From contig NZ_JAALJI010000001.1 in assembly GCF_011064595.1 (NCBI RefSeq), positions 248,001 to 312,000 of the forward strand: a DNA stretch of 64,000 nucleotides, in the 5' to 3' direction. A program made the translations under genes and the position numbers. This DNA comes from Paludisphaera soli (GTDB lineage Bacteria; Planctomycetota; Planctomycetia; Isosphaerales; Isosphaeraceae). The notes below the pieces were generated by a model. It searched no databases, was not told where the DNA came from, and saw only the letters and a list, made by a program, of their open reading frames with translations. This document shows positions 51,546 through 61,200 of this stretch, piece after piece; positions within the stretch are counted from its first letter, which is position 1; each line of letters opens with the position of its first letter.

Positions 51546-51995
51546 TCAGGACTTGGACTTCAGATAGGCTTCCACCTTGGCCTGGAGCGGCGGGTCCAGG
51601 ACGATTCCCTCCTCGCGGCCCCGTGCGACGGCCTCCTCGGGATTCCAGCCGTGGGCCCTCGCCTGCTGGATCAGCACGATCGCCGCCGCCCGCCCGCCCT
51701 TGCGGCAGTGGACCAGCACCTTGCCCCTGGACGCCTCGCGGTCGATGAAGTCGCACGCCTCGGACACGCCGGGATCGGCCAGCGGCGGGCCGCCGACGCC
51801 GTGATGGTGGTAGGCCAGGCCCAGGGCCGCCGCCTCGCGCCCTTCCTGCTCCACGTCCATCGGCTGCTCCGGCTCGCCGTCGTTCCGCAGGTTGACCACG
51901 GCGACGTAGCCCGCCTCGCGCAACCGAGAGAGGTCCTGCTCGTCCGGCTGGTCGGCGATGGTGATCCGATCCGTGATCGGCCTTTCCAGATTCAT
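51546..51995 (-). CDS. DUF442-type phosphatase-like protein
   Basis: The 149-residue product matches the beta-lactamase-hydrolase-like phosphatase domain (DUF442): I-A-D-Q-P near 15, V-V-N-L-R-N-D-G-E near 33-41 and the active-site loop V-H-C-R-K-G-G-R-A near 94-102, with Cys and Arg in place. It may act as a Cys-dependent phosphatase, or its relatives in sulfide metabolism; no such genes lie beside it. It is divergent from the TetR gene. Confidence 0.8.
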   Translation of the reverse strand: MNLERPITDRITIADQPDEQDLSRLREAGYVAVVNLRNDGEPEQPMDVEQEGREAAALGLAYHHHGVGGPPLADPGVSEACDFIDREASRGKVLVHCRKGGRAAAIVLIQQARAHGWNPEEAVARGREEGIVLDPPLQAKVEAYLKSKS

Positions 51996-52137
51996 GGCGA
52001 AGGTCCTCGGAGGGGCGACGGTGTCGGAGAGGTCGCCGGGTTCTCGACTGAATCGGGGCCCCGACGCTCACGGGCCTGTTCCAGCCCCCAATTGTAGCCA
52101 CGCCTTGCGATGAAGGGAGTCGCGCGGGCTCTTCGGA

Positions 52138-52166
52138 TTGACGGGATTGGGTCGGCCCGGCATAAT
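52138..52166 (+). promoter_or_regulatory. Sigma-70-like promoter of the TetR-RND operon
   Basis: TTGACG (52138-52143) and CATAAT (52161-52166) are separated by 17 bases, each matching consensus in five of six positions. The operator overlaps the end of the -10. Confidence 0.65.
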
Positions 52167-52182
52167 ACCTACCGGTCGGTAT
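52165..52182. promoter_or_regulatory. TetR-type operator
   Basis: ATACCTACC-GGTCGGTAT is an 18-base palindrome with eight of nine pairs matched. It begins at the -10 of the promoter and lies 44 bases before the TetR start, the classic place for self-repression. Confidence 0.65.
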
Positions 52183-52225
52183 ACGTCCGCAGCCGAGGGA
52201 TCGTGATCAGGAACGAGGTGGCCGG

Positions 52226-52849
52226 TTGACATCGCCCGGGAAGTCCGAGGAGAGCGAGGTGGCGAGGCAGCTGGCGCGGGCGGCCGCGCGGCTGTTCGCG
52301 CGTCGCGGCTTCGAGGCGACGTCGACGCGGGAGATCGTCGAGGAGGCGGGGGTCGCCAAGCCGACGCTCTACTACCACTTCGGGAGCAAGGAGGGGCTGG
52401 CGAGGGCGCTCCTCGTGGAGCCCCTGGAGGAGCTGTCGCGGAAGCTGGAGAGGATCGTCGAGACGGCGGGCGACCCCGTCGTCGCGCTCGAGGGGATCAT
52501 GGCGGCCCACTTCGCGTTCTGCCGCGAGGACCCCGACCGCTCCCGATTCTTCCTCGCCGTGGCCTTCGGCCCCCCGGAGGCGGAGGTCGCCCTCCTGACG
52601 GAGTGCCGCAAGGGCGCCCTGGAGAAGTGGACCGAGGCGGCCTTCGGGCGCTGCGTCGAGTCCGGGGTGCTGGCGGCGGAGGATCGCGAGACGTTCGCGA
52701 CCATGTACCGCGGCCTGCTGTTCATGTCGGTCATCGAGCATCTCTATCACGACAAACCGCTGGGGGAGGACCGCGCGCGCGTGCTCGTCGCGGGACTCCT
52801 CCGGGGCTTCGAGGGGGCCCGCCGGAGCGGCCCGGATCATCCCCGATGA
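52226..52849 (+). CDS. TetR family transcriptional regulator
   Basis: A 207-residue protein with the TetR DNA-binding domain: A-A-R-L-F-A-R-R-G-F-E-A-T-S-T near 20-34, and the recognition helix V-A-K-P-T-L-Y-Y-H-F near 43-52. The rest is a helical ligand domain. Start is TTG 52226 with GAGGTG upstream. It ends in an ATGA overlap with the adaptor gene, so it is the first gene of an efflux operon it most likely represses through the palindrome at 52165. The inducer is unknown. Confidence 0.88.
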   Translation: MTSPGKSEESEVARQLARAAARLFARRGFEATSTREIVEEAGVAKPTLYYHFGSKEGLARALLVEPLEELSRKLERIVETAGDPVVALEGIMAAHFAFCREDPDRSRFFLAVAFGPPEAEVALLTECRKGALEKWTEAAFGRCVESGVLAAEDRETFATMYRGLLFMSVIEHLYHDKPLGEDRARVLVAGLLRGFEGARRSGPDHPR

Positions 52850-54192
52850 GAAACCGCGTCTTCCTTTCGATCCTGGGGTTGGGCTGCCTGGCCGTCGGCC
52901 AGGCGGGATGCGCCCGGCGGCCCGAGACGGCCGAGGTCAAGGCCGTCGAGCCCATGCCGGTCTACGTCACCGTCGCGCCGATCGAGCGGCGGGCCGTGGA
53001 GCGGACGGTCGAGGCCGTCGGCTCGCTGCGGGGCTGGGAGCAGGTGACGCTGGGGACCAAGCGGTCCGGGAGGGTGCTGAGGGTCCTCCACGACATCGGC
53101 GATCGGGTCCGCCCCGGCGAGCCGCTCGTCGAGCTCGACCCGGTGGACGCCAAGCTCTCGTACAACGCCGCCGAGTCGCGGTACCTGGCCGAGCTGGTCA
53201 AGCTCGGCATCAGCTCCGAGACGGCCGAGGAGTTCATCCGCCGCTACGGCATCAGCGAGACCCTGGTCAGCGGGCCCCAGACCGATGAGGTCATCGACAA
53301 AGTCCCCGGCGTCGTCCAGTACCGCGTGGCGATGGAGCGGTCGGCCCAGAACCTGGCCCGCCAGCGCAACCTCAGCCGCAAGGGGGCGGGCACGACCCAG
53401 GAGCTGGAGGACCAGGAGAGCGACTACCGCACGACGGTCGCCGCGTACGACAACGCCAAGTCGACCGCCCGGAACGTCGTGGCGCTGGCCCTCGCGAATC
53501 GGGTCGCCCGGGACCAGGCGGAGCAGATGCTCGCCGACCTCACCATCCTCGCGCCTCGCCCCCAGCGGCCGCCGACCGCCGAGGAGGGCGAGATCCTCTA
53601 CGCGATCACGACGCGCTCCGTCTCCGAGGGGCAGATGGTCCGCGAGGGGGATCCGGTCTTCGACCTCGTCGTCGAGGACCCGCTGCGGCTCTGGGCGAAC
53701 GTCCCCGAGCGCTTCAGCGGCAGGGTCCGCGAAGGTCAGCCCGTCCGGATCTCGGTCGCCTCGCACCCGGATCGGACCTTCGAGGGGAAAGTGTCGCGGG
53801 TGAACCCCTCGGTCGACCCCGTCAGCCGGACGTTCCAGGTGGAGGCCCTCGCCCGCAACGAGGAACGCCTGCTGCGGCCCGGCGGCTTCGCCAAGGCGGT
53901 GATCGTGACCGACTCGGCGTCCGACGCGATCGTGGTCCCCATCGAGTCGATCGTCCAGTATGCGGGCGTGACCAAGCTGTTCGTGGTCGAGGGCGATAAG
54001 GTCCGCGCCGTCGACGACCTGGCGCTCGGCAAGGAAGGTCCGGGCTGGGTCGAGGTCTCCAGCACCTCGATGCCCGCCTCGGGGAGCGTCGTCACGACCG
54101 GCCATTCGAAGCTCGCCGGCGGCTCCCGGATCGTCGTCCGGGAGGCCGAGGCCGCCGAGCCCGAGGGCGCGAAGCCCGCCGCCGCGGAGTAG
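52846..54192 (+). CDS. RND efflux pump adaptor lipoprotein
   Basis: A 448-residue protein with a lipoprotein signal (hydrophobic, ending Q-A-G-C at about 20-23), so it is anchored in the inner membrane. The adaptor core has lipoyl halves (V-T-L-G-T-K-R-S-G-R-V near 65 and the second near 235), a long alpha-hairpin (about 95-225) and beta-barrel with F-E-G-K-V-S-R-V-N-P-S-V-D near 305. It connects the RND pump to an outer-membrane channel; no TolC gene is in the window. The start overlaps the TetR stop by 4 bases. Confidence 0.88.
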   Translation: MRNRVFLSILGLGCLAVGQAGCARRPETAEVKAVEPMPVYVTVAPIERRAVERTVEAVGSLRGWEQVTLGTKRSGRVLRVLHDIGDRVRPGEPLVELDPVDAKLSYNAAESRYLAELVKLGISSETAEEFIRRYGISETLVSGPQTDEVIDKVPGVVQYRVAMERSAQNLARQRNLSRKGAGTTQELEDQESDYRTTVAAYDNAKSTARNVVALALANRVARDQAEQMLADLTILAPRPQRPPTAEEGEILYAITTRSVSEGQMVREGDPVFDLVVEDPLRLWANVPERFSGRVREGQPVRISVASHPDRTFEGKVSRVNPSVDPVSRTFQVEALARNEERLLRPGGFAKAVIVTDSASDAIVVPIESIVQYAGVTKLFVVEGDKVRAVDDLALGKEGPGWVEVSSTSMPASGSVVTTGHSKLAGGSRIVVREAEAAEPEGAKPAAAE

Positions 54193-54256
54193 GGAACCCA
54201 GCCGGTCCGCGGTCGAAGCGCGGGCCTCCCACGGCCTTTCCACCGGGAACGCACTC

Positions 54257-57200
54257 ATGTCCCTGTCCGACGTTTGCATCAACCGACCCGTCTTCACCTG
54301 GGTCCTCGTGCTCGTGCCCCTCGTCCTGGGGGCGGTCTCGTACACCGAGATCGGGGTCGACCTGTTCCCGGACGTGGACTTCCCCGTCTGCACGGTGACG
54401 ACCGTGCTGCAAGGGGCGAGCGTCGAGGAGATGGAGTCGACCGTCACCAAGCCGATCGAGGACATCATCAACACCGTCTCCGGGATCGACGAGCTGCGCT
54501 CGACGACCCAGGAGGGCGTCTCGATCGTCGTCGTGCAGTTCAAGCTCTCGAAGAACGGCGACGTGGGGACTCAGGAGGTCCGCGACAAGGTCAACACGAT
54601 CCTGGCCGACCTCCCCGTGGGGACCGACCCGCCGATCATCGACAAGTTCGACACCGGCTCCACGCCCGTCGTCACGATCGCCGTCTCCGGCCGCCGCGAC
54701 TTCCGCGAGGTGACCGAGCTGGCCCGCAAGAAGATCAAAGAGCGGCTGGAGACGGTGCCCGGCGTGGGGTCCATCAGCCTGGTGGGCGGCCGCACCCGCG
54801 CCATGAACGTGGTCGTCGACACCGACCGTCTCGCCGGCTACAACCTCTCCGTGGAGGACGTCCGCCAGGCCCTCCTGCGGCAGAACCTGGAGGTCCCGGG
54901 CGGCCGGATCGACCAGGGCCCTCGCGAGCTGGTCCTGCGGACGCTCGGCCGGCTGAAGACCCGGCGCGAGTTCGACGACCTGATCGTCGCCAACCGCAAC
55001 GGCTATCCGATCCGCGTGCGCGACGTCGGCCGCGCCGAGGATTCGATCGAGGAGCCCCGCTCGCTCGCCCGCCTCGACGGCGACGGCGCGGTGAGCCTGG
55101 TGGTGCAGAAGCAGTCCGGCGTCAACACGGTCCAGCTCGTCCACGACCTGAAGGAGCGGCTGGAGTCGATCAAGCCGACCCTGCCGGACGACATCGCCCT
55201 GGAGATCATCCGCGACCAGTCGCGGTTCATCGAGAAATCGATCGAGGAGGTGAAATTCCACCTCCTGCTCGCCGCGGTCCTGGTCTCCGCGACGATCCTG
55301 CTGTTCATCCGGGACTGGCGGACGACGCTGATCGCGACGCTCGCCATCCCGACCTCGATCATCCCCACGTTCCTGTTCATGCGATACATGGGCTTCACGC
55401 TCAACAACATCACGATGCTGGCCCTGATCCTGGCGATCGGCATCGTGATCGACGACGCGGTGGTCGTCCACGAGAACATCTTCCGCCACATGGAGGAGGA
55501 CGGCCTCGACGCCATGACGGCCTCGCGCAAGGGGACGCGCGAGATCGCGTTGGCGGTCACGGCGACGAGCCTCTCCTTGATCGTCATCTTCCTGCCGATC
55601 GCCTTCATGGGGGGGATCGTCGGCCGCTTCTTCTCCAGCTTCGGCGGCACCGTGGCGTTCGCCGTGGCGATGAGCCTGTTCGTCTCGTTCACCCTCACGC
55701 CGATGCTCTGCAGCCGGTTCCTCAAGCTGGAGCCGGCCGAGGAGGGGCACGAGGCCAAGTCCAAGTCGGGAGTCTTCTGGCGGGTGGTCGACGGCGGCTA
55801 CGGCGCGATGCTCCGCGGGGCGCTCCGCTTCAAGATCATCGTGGTGATCCTGGCGTTGCTGACGATCGTCTCGACGGTGCCGATCGGCAGGGCGGTGGGC
55901 TTCTCGCTCATCCCCCGCGACGACCAGAGCGAGTACGAACTGAGCGTGACCACGCCCGAGGGCTACAGCCTGGAGCGGACGTCGCAGCTCATGGAGGAGC
56001 TGGAGGCCCGGGTCCGCAAGCTCAAGGGGACGCTCCACGTCTTCACGTCCATCGGCTCGACCGGCGGGGCTCGGGCCGTGAAGGGCGCCGGCGACGTCAC
56101 CCGGGCGACCATCTACGTCCGGATGACGGAGCTGGAGGATCGCGACTACACGCAGTTCGAGGTCCAGAAGCAGGCCCGCGAGTTCCTGGCCGACTATCCC
56201 GACCTCCGCGCCAGCGTCAACGACGTGTCGGCCTTCCAGGGGGGGAGCCGGCCGCAGACCTTCCAGATCAACCTGGGCGGGCCGGACCTCGACCAGCTGT
56301 CGGATTACGCCGACCGGCTGATCGCCGGGCTGAGGGCGGACGGCCGCATCCTCGACCTCGACACGACGCTGTCGCTCCGGAAGCCCGAGGTCCAGGTGGT
56401 GGTCGACCGCGAGGCCGCCAGCGACCTGGGCGTCAACGTCGGCACGATCGCCGACGGCCTCCGCGTCCTGGTCGGCGGCCTACCCGTCACCCGTTTCCGC
56501 GACGGCGAGGAGCAGTACGACGTCTGGCTCCGGGCCGACGCCGCCCTCCGCCGCTCGATCGAGGACGTGTATCAGCTCACCCTCCCCTCGCCCACGGCCG
56601 GGCTGGTCAAGCTCTCCAGCCTCGCCACCCTCGTCGACGAGCGCGGGCCCTCGGTCATCGAGCGGCTGAACCGCGAGCGGATCGTGACCGTCCTGGGCAA
56701 CCCGGAGGGGATCGCGCTCGGCGACGCCGTCACGCTGGCCGAGGGGATCATCGCCAAGATGGAGATGGCCCCCGGCTATTCGTACGTCCTCTCGGGCCAG
56801 GCCAAGACCCTCGGCGAGACGATGTACTACTTCGCGATCGCCTTCGGGCTCTCGATCATGTTCATGTACCTGATCCTGGCCGCCCAGTTCGAGAGCTGGA
56901 TCCAGCCGATCTCGATCCTCATGGCCCTGCCCGTGACGGTGCCGTTCGGCATCCTCTCGCTGTACCTGTTCCGGACGCCGCTGGACCTCTACGCCCTCTT
57001 CGGGCTGTTCATGCTGGTGGGCATCGTCAAGAAGAACGGGATCCTCCAGGTCGACGCCACGAACCAGCTCCGCGCCGGCGGGGCCTCGCGGTACGACGCG
57101 ATCCTGGAGGCCAACCACACCCGGCTGCGGCCCATCCTGATGACGACGGTCATGCTCGTCGCGGCGATGGTCCCGATGGCCCTCGGCCAGGGCCCCGGGG

Positions 57201-57418
57201 CCGGGGCCCGGGCGAGCATGGCCAAGGTCATCATCGGCGGCCAGATGCTCTCGCTGATCCTGGCCTTGCTGGTCACGCCGGTCTTCTACTCGCTGCTCGA
57301 TTCGATGGTCAACTTTTCCCGGAGGCTCGGCATCCGCTTCTCCGTCGAGCCCTCCCCGGCCTCTCCCCCCGCCAAGCCCAAGCCGGAGTCCGCCTGGGAG
57401 ACCGCGGCCCGCGTCTGA
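54257..57418 (+). CDS. RND efflux pump of the HAE1 type
   Basis: The 1053-residue product has the full RND form: 12 helices, two large periplasmic loops and an internal repeat. The proton-relay pair is in A-I-G-I-V-I-D-D-A-V-V-V near 393-404. F-M-G-G-I-V-G-R-F-F follows near 455. It should export drugs or other hydrophobic compounds using the proton gradient. The length and start (M-S-L-S-D-V-C-I-N-R-P) are standard. It is 64 bases after the adaptor and ends the operon before a strong terminator. Confidence 0.92.
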   Translation: MSLSDVCINRPVFTWVLVLVPLVLGAVSYTEIGVDLFPDVDFPVCTVTTVLQGASVEEMESTVTKPIEDIINTVSGIDELRSTTQEGVSIVVVQFKLSKNGDVGTQEVRDKVNTILADLPVGTDPPIIDKFDTGSTPVVTIAVSGRRDFREVTELARKKIKERLETVPGVGSISLVGGRTRAMNVVVDTDRLAGYNLSVEDVRQALLRQNLEVPGGRIDQGPRELVLRTLGRLKTRREFDDLIVANRNGYPIRVRDVGRAEDSIEEPRSLARLDGDGAVSLVVQKQSGVNTVQLVHDLKERLESIKPTLPDDIALEIIRDQSRFIEKSIEEVKFHLLLAAVLVSATILLFIRDWRTTLIATLAIPTSIIPTFLFMRYMGFTLNNITMLALILAIGIVIDDAVVVHENIFRHMEEDGLDAMTASRKGTREIALAVTATSLSLIVIFLPIAFMGGIVGRFFSSFGGTVAFAVAMSLFVSFTLTPMLCSRFLKLEPAEEGHEAKSKSGVFWRVVDGGYGAMLRGALRFKIIVVILALLTIVSTVPIGRAVGFSLIPRDDQSEYELSVTTPEGYSLERTSQLMEELEARVRKLKGTLHVFTSIGSTGGARAVKGAGDVTRATIYVRMTELEDRDYTQFEVQKQAREFLADYPDLRASVNDVSAFQGGSRPQTFQINLGGPDLDQLSDYADRLIAGLRADGRILDLDTTLSLRKPEVQVVVDREAASDLGVNVGTIADGLRVLVGGLPVTRFRDGEEQYDVWLRADAALRRSIEDVYQLTLPSPTAGLVKLSSLATLVDERGPSVIERLNRERIVTVLGNPEGIALGDAVTLAEGIIAKMEMAPGYSYVLSGQAKTLGETMYYFAIAFGLSIMFMYLILAAQFESWIQPISILMALPVTVPFGILSLYLFRTPLDLYALFGLFMLVGIVKKNGILQVDATNQLRAGGASRYDAILEANHTRLRPILMTTVMLVAAMVPMALGQGPGAGARASMAKVIIGGQMLSLILALLVTPVFYSLLDSMVNFSRRLGIRFSVEPSPASPPAKPKPESAWETAARV

Positions 57419-57460
57419 ACCGAGGCCGGGCCGCGGCGAGAAGTTCGCCTTCGAAACGCA

Positions 57461-57502
57461 AGCCGCCGCCTCGATCACGCGGGATCGAGGCGGCGGCTTT
57501 TT
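57461..57502 (+). terminator. Terminator of the RND operon
   Basis: AGCCGCCGCCTCGATC (57461-57476) pairs perfectly over 16 bases with GATCGAGGCGGCGGCT (57483-57498), with a 6-base loop, and is followed by TTTT. Confidence 0.85.
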
Positions 57503-57538
57503 GATCTTCCGGCACGCGTCTCGGGCGGGCCCGAGGCG

Positions 57539-57823
57539 TCAGTTCGCCTCGACGAGCGGTGTTACCAGGGCCAACCGGTTGACCAGGTTGGCCGCGTCGG
57601 CGGCGCGTCTCGGGTCGGAGTATTTCGCCAGGGGGGCGGACGTCGACTCGTCCGTGTAAACGCCGACGACCGTGAACAGACCGTTGCACGCCTTGGTCTC
57701 GGCTCGGAGGAAAAGCCCCGAGCGGATCAGCGAGACAAGGTTGTGCTGCCAGAGCTGGGTTTCGGCCAACTTCGCGGTCATGGCGTTCCTCGATTCGTAT
57801 TTGGAATAGTCGACCTCTGTCAT
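57539..57823 (-). CDS. Small hypothetical protein
   Basis: A 94-residue soluble protein with no signal peptide. It has Y-S-K-Y-E-S-R-N-A-M-T-A-K-L-A at the start and a central strand-like F-T-V-V-G-V-Y-T-D. Codon use fits a real gene and it converges on the RND terminator. I do not recognise a family. Confidence 0.55.
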   Translation of the reverse strand: MTEVDYSKYESRNAMTAKLAETQLWQHNLVSLIRSGLFLRAETKACNGLFTVVGVYTDESTSAPLAKYSDPRRAADAANLVNRLALVTPLVEAN

Positions 57824-58583
57824 GACGCAGCCGCCAGGCGTCTACCGATTCTCCCATTCGCCGAGCTTCAGGCTTCATATCATCGAGATGTTGGAAGCGA
57901 AAGTCCGGAACGCGACGATCGACGGCTTACTTTCCTCTCCTCTTTCGAGACCCTTTATCAACTAGACGTTACCGGGACCGATTGTGTTCGCGATGGAACG
58001 TGAAAGGCTCACGGTCCGCAGGAGCTTCTCTCCTAGTCAAATGTAACTCACTTCGGCCCCGAGCCAAGATCACCCGCCTCGATTCTTCAGAAATCGCGAA
58101 GGTGATGATCCAAGGCAGAGCAAAACCAGGGCCGAAACCATCGCGACTTTCCGCGCGTGGCTCGGCAAGGCCCTTCTATCCGATTCGACCCCCCTCCCCC
58201 CGACTCCGGCCGCCGCCTCACGACCGCGCCGACGCAGCCGGAATCGCACGCGAGACGACGACTTACGCGCATCCCGCTAGCCCCGTCGAGAACTCGGAGG
58301 CCCACCACGCCCCGCGACGTCGGAAGGTCGGTGCCGGGTTCCTTGCGGGGGCGTGGCGACCCCCCTGGAAGGATCCCCGTCCGAAATTCTCGCGAGTCGT
58401 CGGCGAGCCTGCTTCGTTTCTGCACTCTCCGCGGGCAAATTCTGCCTGGTTTCTCGACGGGACGGCCAGAGGCCCGAAGCCAGGACTTTCGACGGCCGTT
58501 TTGATCTCGCCGGGAAGGCCGGAGCCGGGTAAGACGGGGCTCGGCTTCCGATCGCCACGTCCCCGCGGAGAGCGACGACGCTC
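57824..58583. other. Gene-free interval of 760 bases with lower GC
   Basis: The left part (about 57850-58100) is clearly poorer in GC than its surroundings. Open frames here give Arg/Pro/Ser-rich products that look non-coding. I see no tRNA, repeat or clear promoter. It may hold the promoter of the glycosyltransferase gene or an undetected RNA. Confidence 0.5.
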
Positions 58584-60206
58584 ATGACGCCCCATCACGC
58601 CACGCTCCTGCTCATCGCGACCTCCGCGCTCCTCCGGCTGGCCGCCGGCCTGCTCCTGGGACTGGGGAACGACGAAGCCTATCACTTCCTCTACGCCATG
58701 CACCCGGCTGCGAGCTACTTCGACCACCCGCCGATGGTCGCCTGGGTGGAGATGCTCGGCCTCTACTCGGTGGGTGATCGATTCTCGACCCTGGCCTTGC
58801 GTGTTGGATTCGTCGCCCTCTTCGCGGGTTCGACCTGGCTCATGGCCCGGATCGCCGGGCGATGGTACGGGGGCTGGGCGGGCTTCTTCGCGGCCCTCGC
58901 CCTGAACCTCACGGGATACTACGGGCTGGCGGTGGGGACCTTCGCGCTGCCCGACGGCCCCCTGCTCTTCTTCTGGCTGTTGACCTTCGACCGCCTGGAT
59001 CTCGCGATCGAGGAACCCGGCAAGAAACGCCTGTGGGTCGGGGTCGGCCTGGCCTGGGGCCTGGCGATGTTGAGCAAGTATCACGCAGTCTTCCTGCCGG
59101 CGGGGACGGTCCTCTATTTGCTCGTCCGTCCGAACCGTCGCCGCCTGCTGGCGACGCCGGGGCCGTATCTGGCGGTCGCGCTCGGGCTCCTGATCTTCAG
59201 CCCGGTGATCGCCTGGAACGCCGCCAACGGCTGGGCCTCCTTCGCCTTTCAGGGGGGGAGGGCGATGGGCGCCCCGACGTTCCGGCCCGACTACCTGCTG
59301 GGCGCCATCGCCGCGCAGGCGGCCTACCTGTTCCCCTGGATCTGGGCGCCTTTGCTCGTCGTCGGCTGGAGACTCGCGGCCGGCTGGAAGGATCGTCACG
59401 AGCGCGAGCGGCTGGCGCTTTGCCTGTGCGTCGCGCCCCTGGCGATGTTCACGGCCGTCGCCTGTTTCCGCCCCGTCCTGCCCCACTGGGGTCTGGTCGG
59501 CCTGCTCCCGCTCTTCCCGTCGCTCGGCCGGGAGATCGCGAATCGCGCGCAGACGCAGCCGCCCCGGACGCGTCGGCGGTTGGCGTTCGCGGCGAGCTTC
59601 TCGATCCTGATGCTGGCGACGACGATGTCGCAGTATCACTTCGGCTGGCTCCAACGCGGTCCGGACGGCGGCCTCGGCATCCTCACGGCGAAGACCGACC
59701 CGACGGCCGAACTCTACGGCTGGGATCAGGTTGCAGACCGCCTCGACCGGCTCGGCCTGCTCGACGACCCCCGCACGTTCCTCTTCACCCGCAACTGGTA
59801 CCAGAGCGCCCAGATCGCGCACGCCACGGCCATGCGGCGGCCCGTCGTCTGCTACAACCTGGAAGACGCGCGGGGTTTCGCGTTCTGGAGCCAGCCCGGC
59901 GACTGGGTCGGCCGCGACGGGGTCATGGTGATGATCAACGACGACTACACCCCGTTCAGCTTCTACGAACGCTGGTTCCGGAGCTGCGAGCCGCTGGACG
60001 ACTTCCCGGTGCTCCGAGGCGGCAAGCCGGTACGGCGCGTCCGCATCTTCCGCCTGAACGAGCAGCTCGCGGCGCTCCCCTTCGGCTACACCGCCGATCA
60101 GGTCCAGGAACGCGCCAGGCTCCGCAGCCAACTCCAGGGGCACGCCGCCCACTACTCGCCGCCGCCCGAGATCGGGGCCAATCCCCGGGCCACCCGCCGC
60201 GATTGA
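58584..60206 (+). CDS. ArnT/PMT-like membrane glycosyltransferase
   Basis: A 540-residue protein with about 10 hydrophobic segments in the first 350 residues and a soluble end. The first loop has G-N-D-E-A-Y-H near 28-34, with the D-E pair characteristic of GT39/GT83-like dolichyl- or polyprenyl-phosphate sugar transferases, and Y-F-D-H-P-P-M near 45-51. It probably moves a sugar from a lipid carrier to a surface acceptor outside the membrane. The acceptor is unknown. It stands alone. Confidence 0.8.
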   Translation: MTPHHATLLLIATSALLRLAAGLLLGLGNDEAYHFLYAMHPAASYFDHPPMVAWVEMLGLYSVGDRFSTLALRVGFVALFAGSTWLMARIAGRWYGGWAGFFAALALNLTGYYGLAVGTFALPDGPLLFFWLLTFDRLDLAIEEPGKKRLWVGVGLAWGLAMLSKYHAVFLPAGTVLYLLVRPNRRRLLATPGPYLAVALGLLIFSPVIAWNAANGWASFAFQGGRAMGAPTFRPDYLLGAIAAQAAYLFPWIWAPLLVVGWRLAAGWKDRHERERLALCLCVAPLAMFTAVACFRPVLPHWGLVGLLPLFPSLGREIANRAQTQPPRTRRRLAFAASFSILMLATTMSQYHFGWLQRGPDGGLGILTAKTDPTAELYGWDQVADRLDRLGLLDDPRTFLFTRNWYQSAQIAHATAMRRPVVCYNLEDARGFAFWSQPGDWVGRDGVMVMINDDYTPFSFYERWFRSCEPLDDFPVLRGGKPVRRVRIFRLNEQLAALPFGYTADQVQERARLRSQLQGHAAHYSPPPEIGANPRATRRD

Positions 60207-60651
60207 GCGGATGGAGTCCGTCTCGAATTCTCGCCGACCCATCTCGCGAACCGGGTGCATCATCACATTGGGGTGACGCTACGCGCCGAACCCGCCCGGA
60301 CGAAGCTCCGGACGAGGCCGAGCGGCCGAACCACGCGACGGAAACCCGGCGATGCGCGCCGAACGAACCCAATTAGCCACTGTGTTGCAATGCCTTGACT
60401 GGAAACGACTTGTGCGTCGCATTGAGCCCGATTTCCGCGCGCGAACGAACCCAATCGAAGCCGATCCAGGGGCCGCCGGGGGGCACGGAGGGGGGCCGCT
60501 CCTCAGGCCCCTGGCGATCCCCCAGGTCGTCGGCGAGCCTGGCGGGGCGGTCGGGGATTCCGTATGCTCGGGGATTCGGCGATCGTCACGCCGGTCTCGG
60601 TCTGTTGATGGCGAGGTGGCTCGGAATCCCGGATGAACCGGAGGCGAACCC
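60207..60651. other. Interval between the glycosyltransferase and hslV genes, with repeat copy B
   Basis: Besides the repeat at 60356-60456 I see no gene. The hslV promoter should be here but is not clear. Confidence 0.5.
60356..60456 (+). repeat. Dispersed repeat, copy B (about 101 bases)
   Basis: Begins GCGCCGAACGAACCCAATT and ends GCGCGAACGAACCCAATC, like copy A at 14305-14413. The middle is less similar, and the inverted repeat in the right part is imperfect here. Confidence 0.7.
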
Positions 60652-61200
60652 TTGAAGTGGCATGCGACGACGATCCTCTCGGTCCGCAAGGGGGGGAAGG
60701 TCGCCATCGGCGGCGACGGCCAGGTGACGCTGGGGACGCAGGTCATGAAGGCCGACGCGGTGAAGATCCGCAAGCTGCTGGACGGCCGGGTGATCGTCGG
60801 CTTCGCCGGCTCGGCGGCCGACGGCTTCGCCCTCCTGGAGCGGTTCGAGGGGAAGCTCAAGGACCATCCGGACAACGTCCCCCGCGCCGCGATCGAGCTG
60901 GCCAAGCTCTGGCGGACCGACCGGATGCTCCGCCGCCTGGAGGCGGTGCTCCTCGTCGTCGACTCGCGCCACAGCCTGATGGTGAGCGGCTCCGGCGACG
61001 TGATCCAGCCCAGCGACGGCCTCCTCGCCACCGGTTCCGGCGGCGGCTACGCCCTCGCCGCCGCGCGGGCGCTCGTGGCCCACACCGAACTGTCCGCGGC
61101 CGAGATCGTCCGCGAGTCGCTGACCATCGCCGGCGGGATCGACATCTACACGAATTCGCACCTGACGGTGGAGGAACTCCCGTGCCTGAGCACGAGCTGA
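60652..61200 (+). CDS. hslV: HslV, proteasome-like peptidase of the HslUV protease
   Basis: The 182-residue product is a threonine peptidase that forms the double hexamer core of HslUV in the cytoplasm. It reads M-K-W-H-A then T-T-I-L-S-V, so a 5-residue propeptide would be removed to free the catalytic Thr6. G-D-G-Q-V-T-L-G near 21-28 and G-S-G-G-G-Y-A near 123-129 match the family. TTG 60652 is chosen because GGAGGC lies 7-8 bases upstream and it gives the expected short propeptide. hslU overlaps its end. Confidence 0.9.
   Translation: MKWHATTILSVRKGGKVAIGGDGQVTLGTQVMKADAVKIRKLLDGRVIVGFAGSAADGFALLERFEGKLKDHPDNVPRAAIELAKLWRTDRMLRRLEAVLLVVDSRHSLMVSGSGDVIQPSDGLLATGSGGGYALAAARALVAHTELSAAEIVRESLTIAGGIDIYTNSHLTVEELPCLSTS

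Noticed and set aside
57982-58587. 201-codon plus-strand ORF in the gap before the glycosyltransferase gene
   Set aside because: The product is rich in Arg, Pro and Ser with no conserved-looking block, and it overlaps the start of a real gene.
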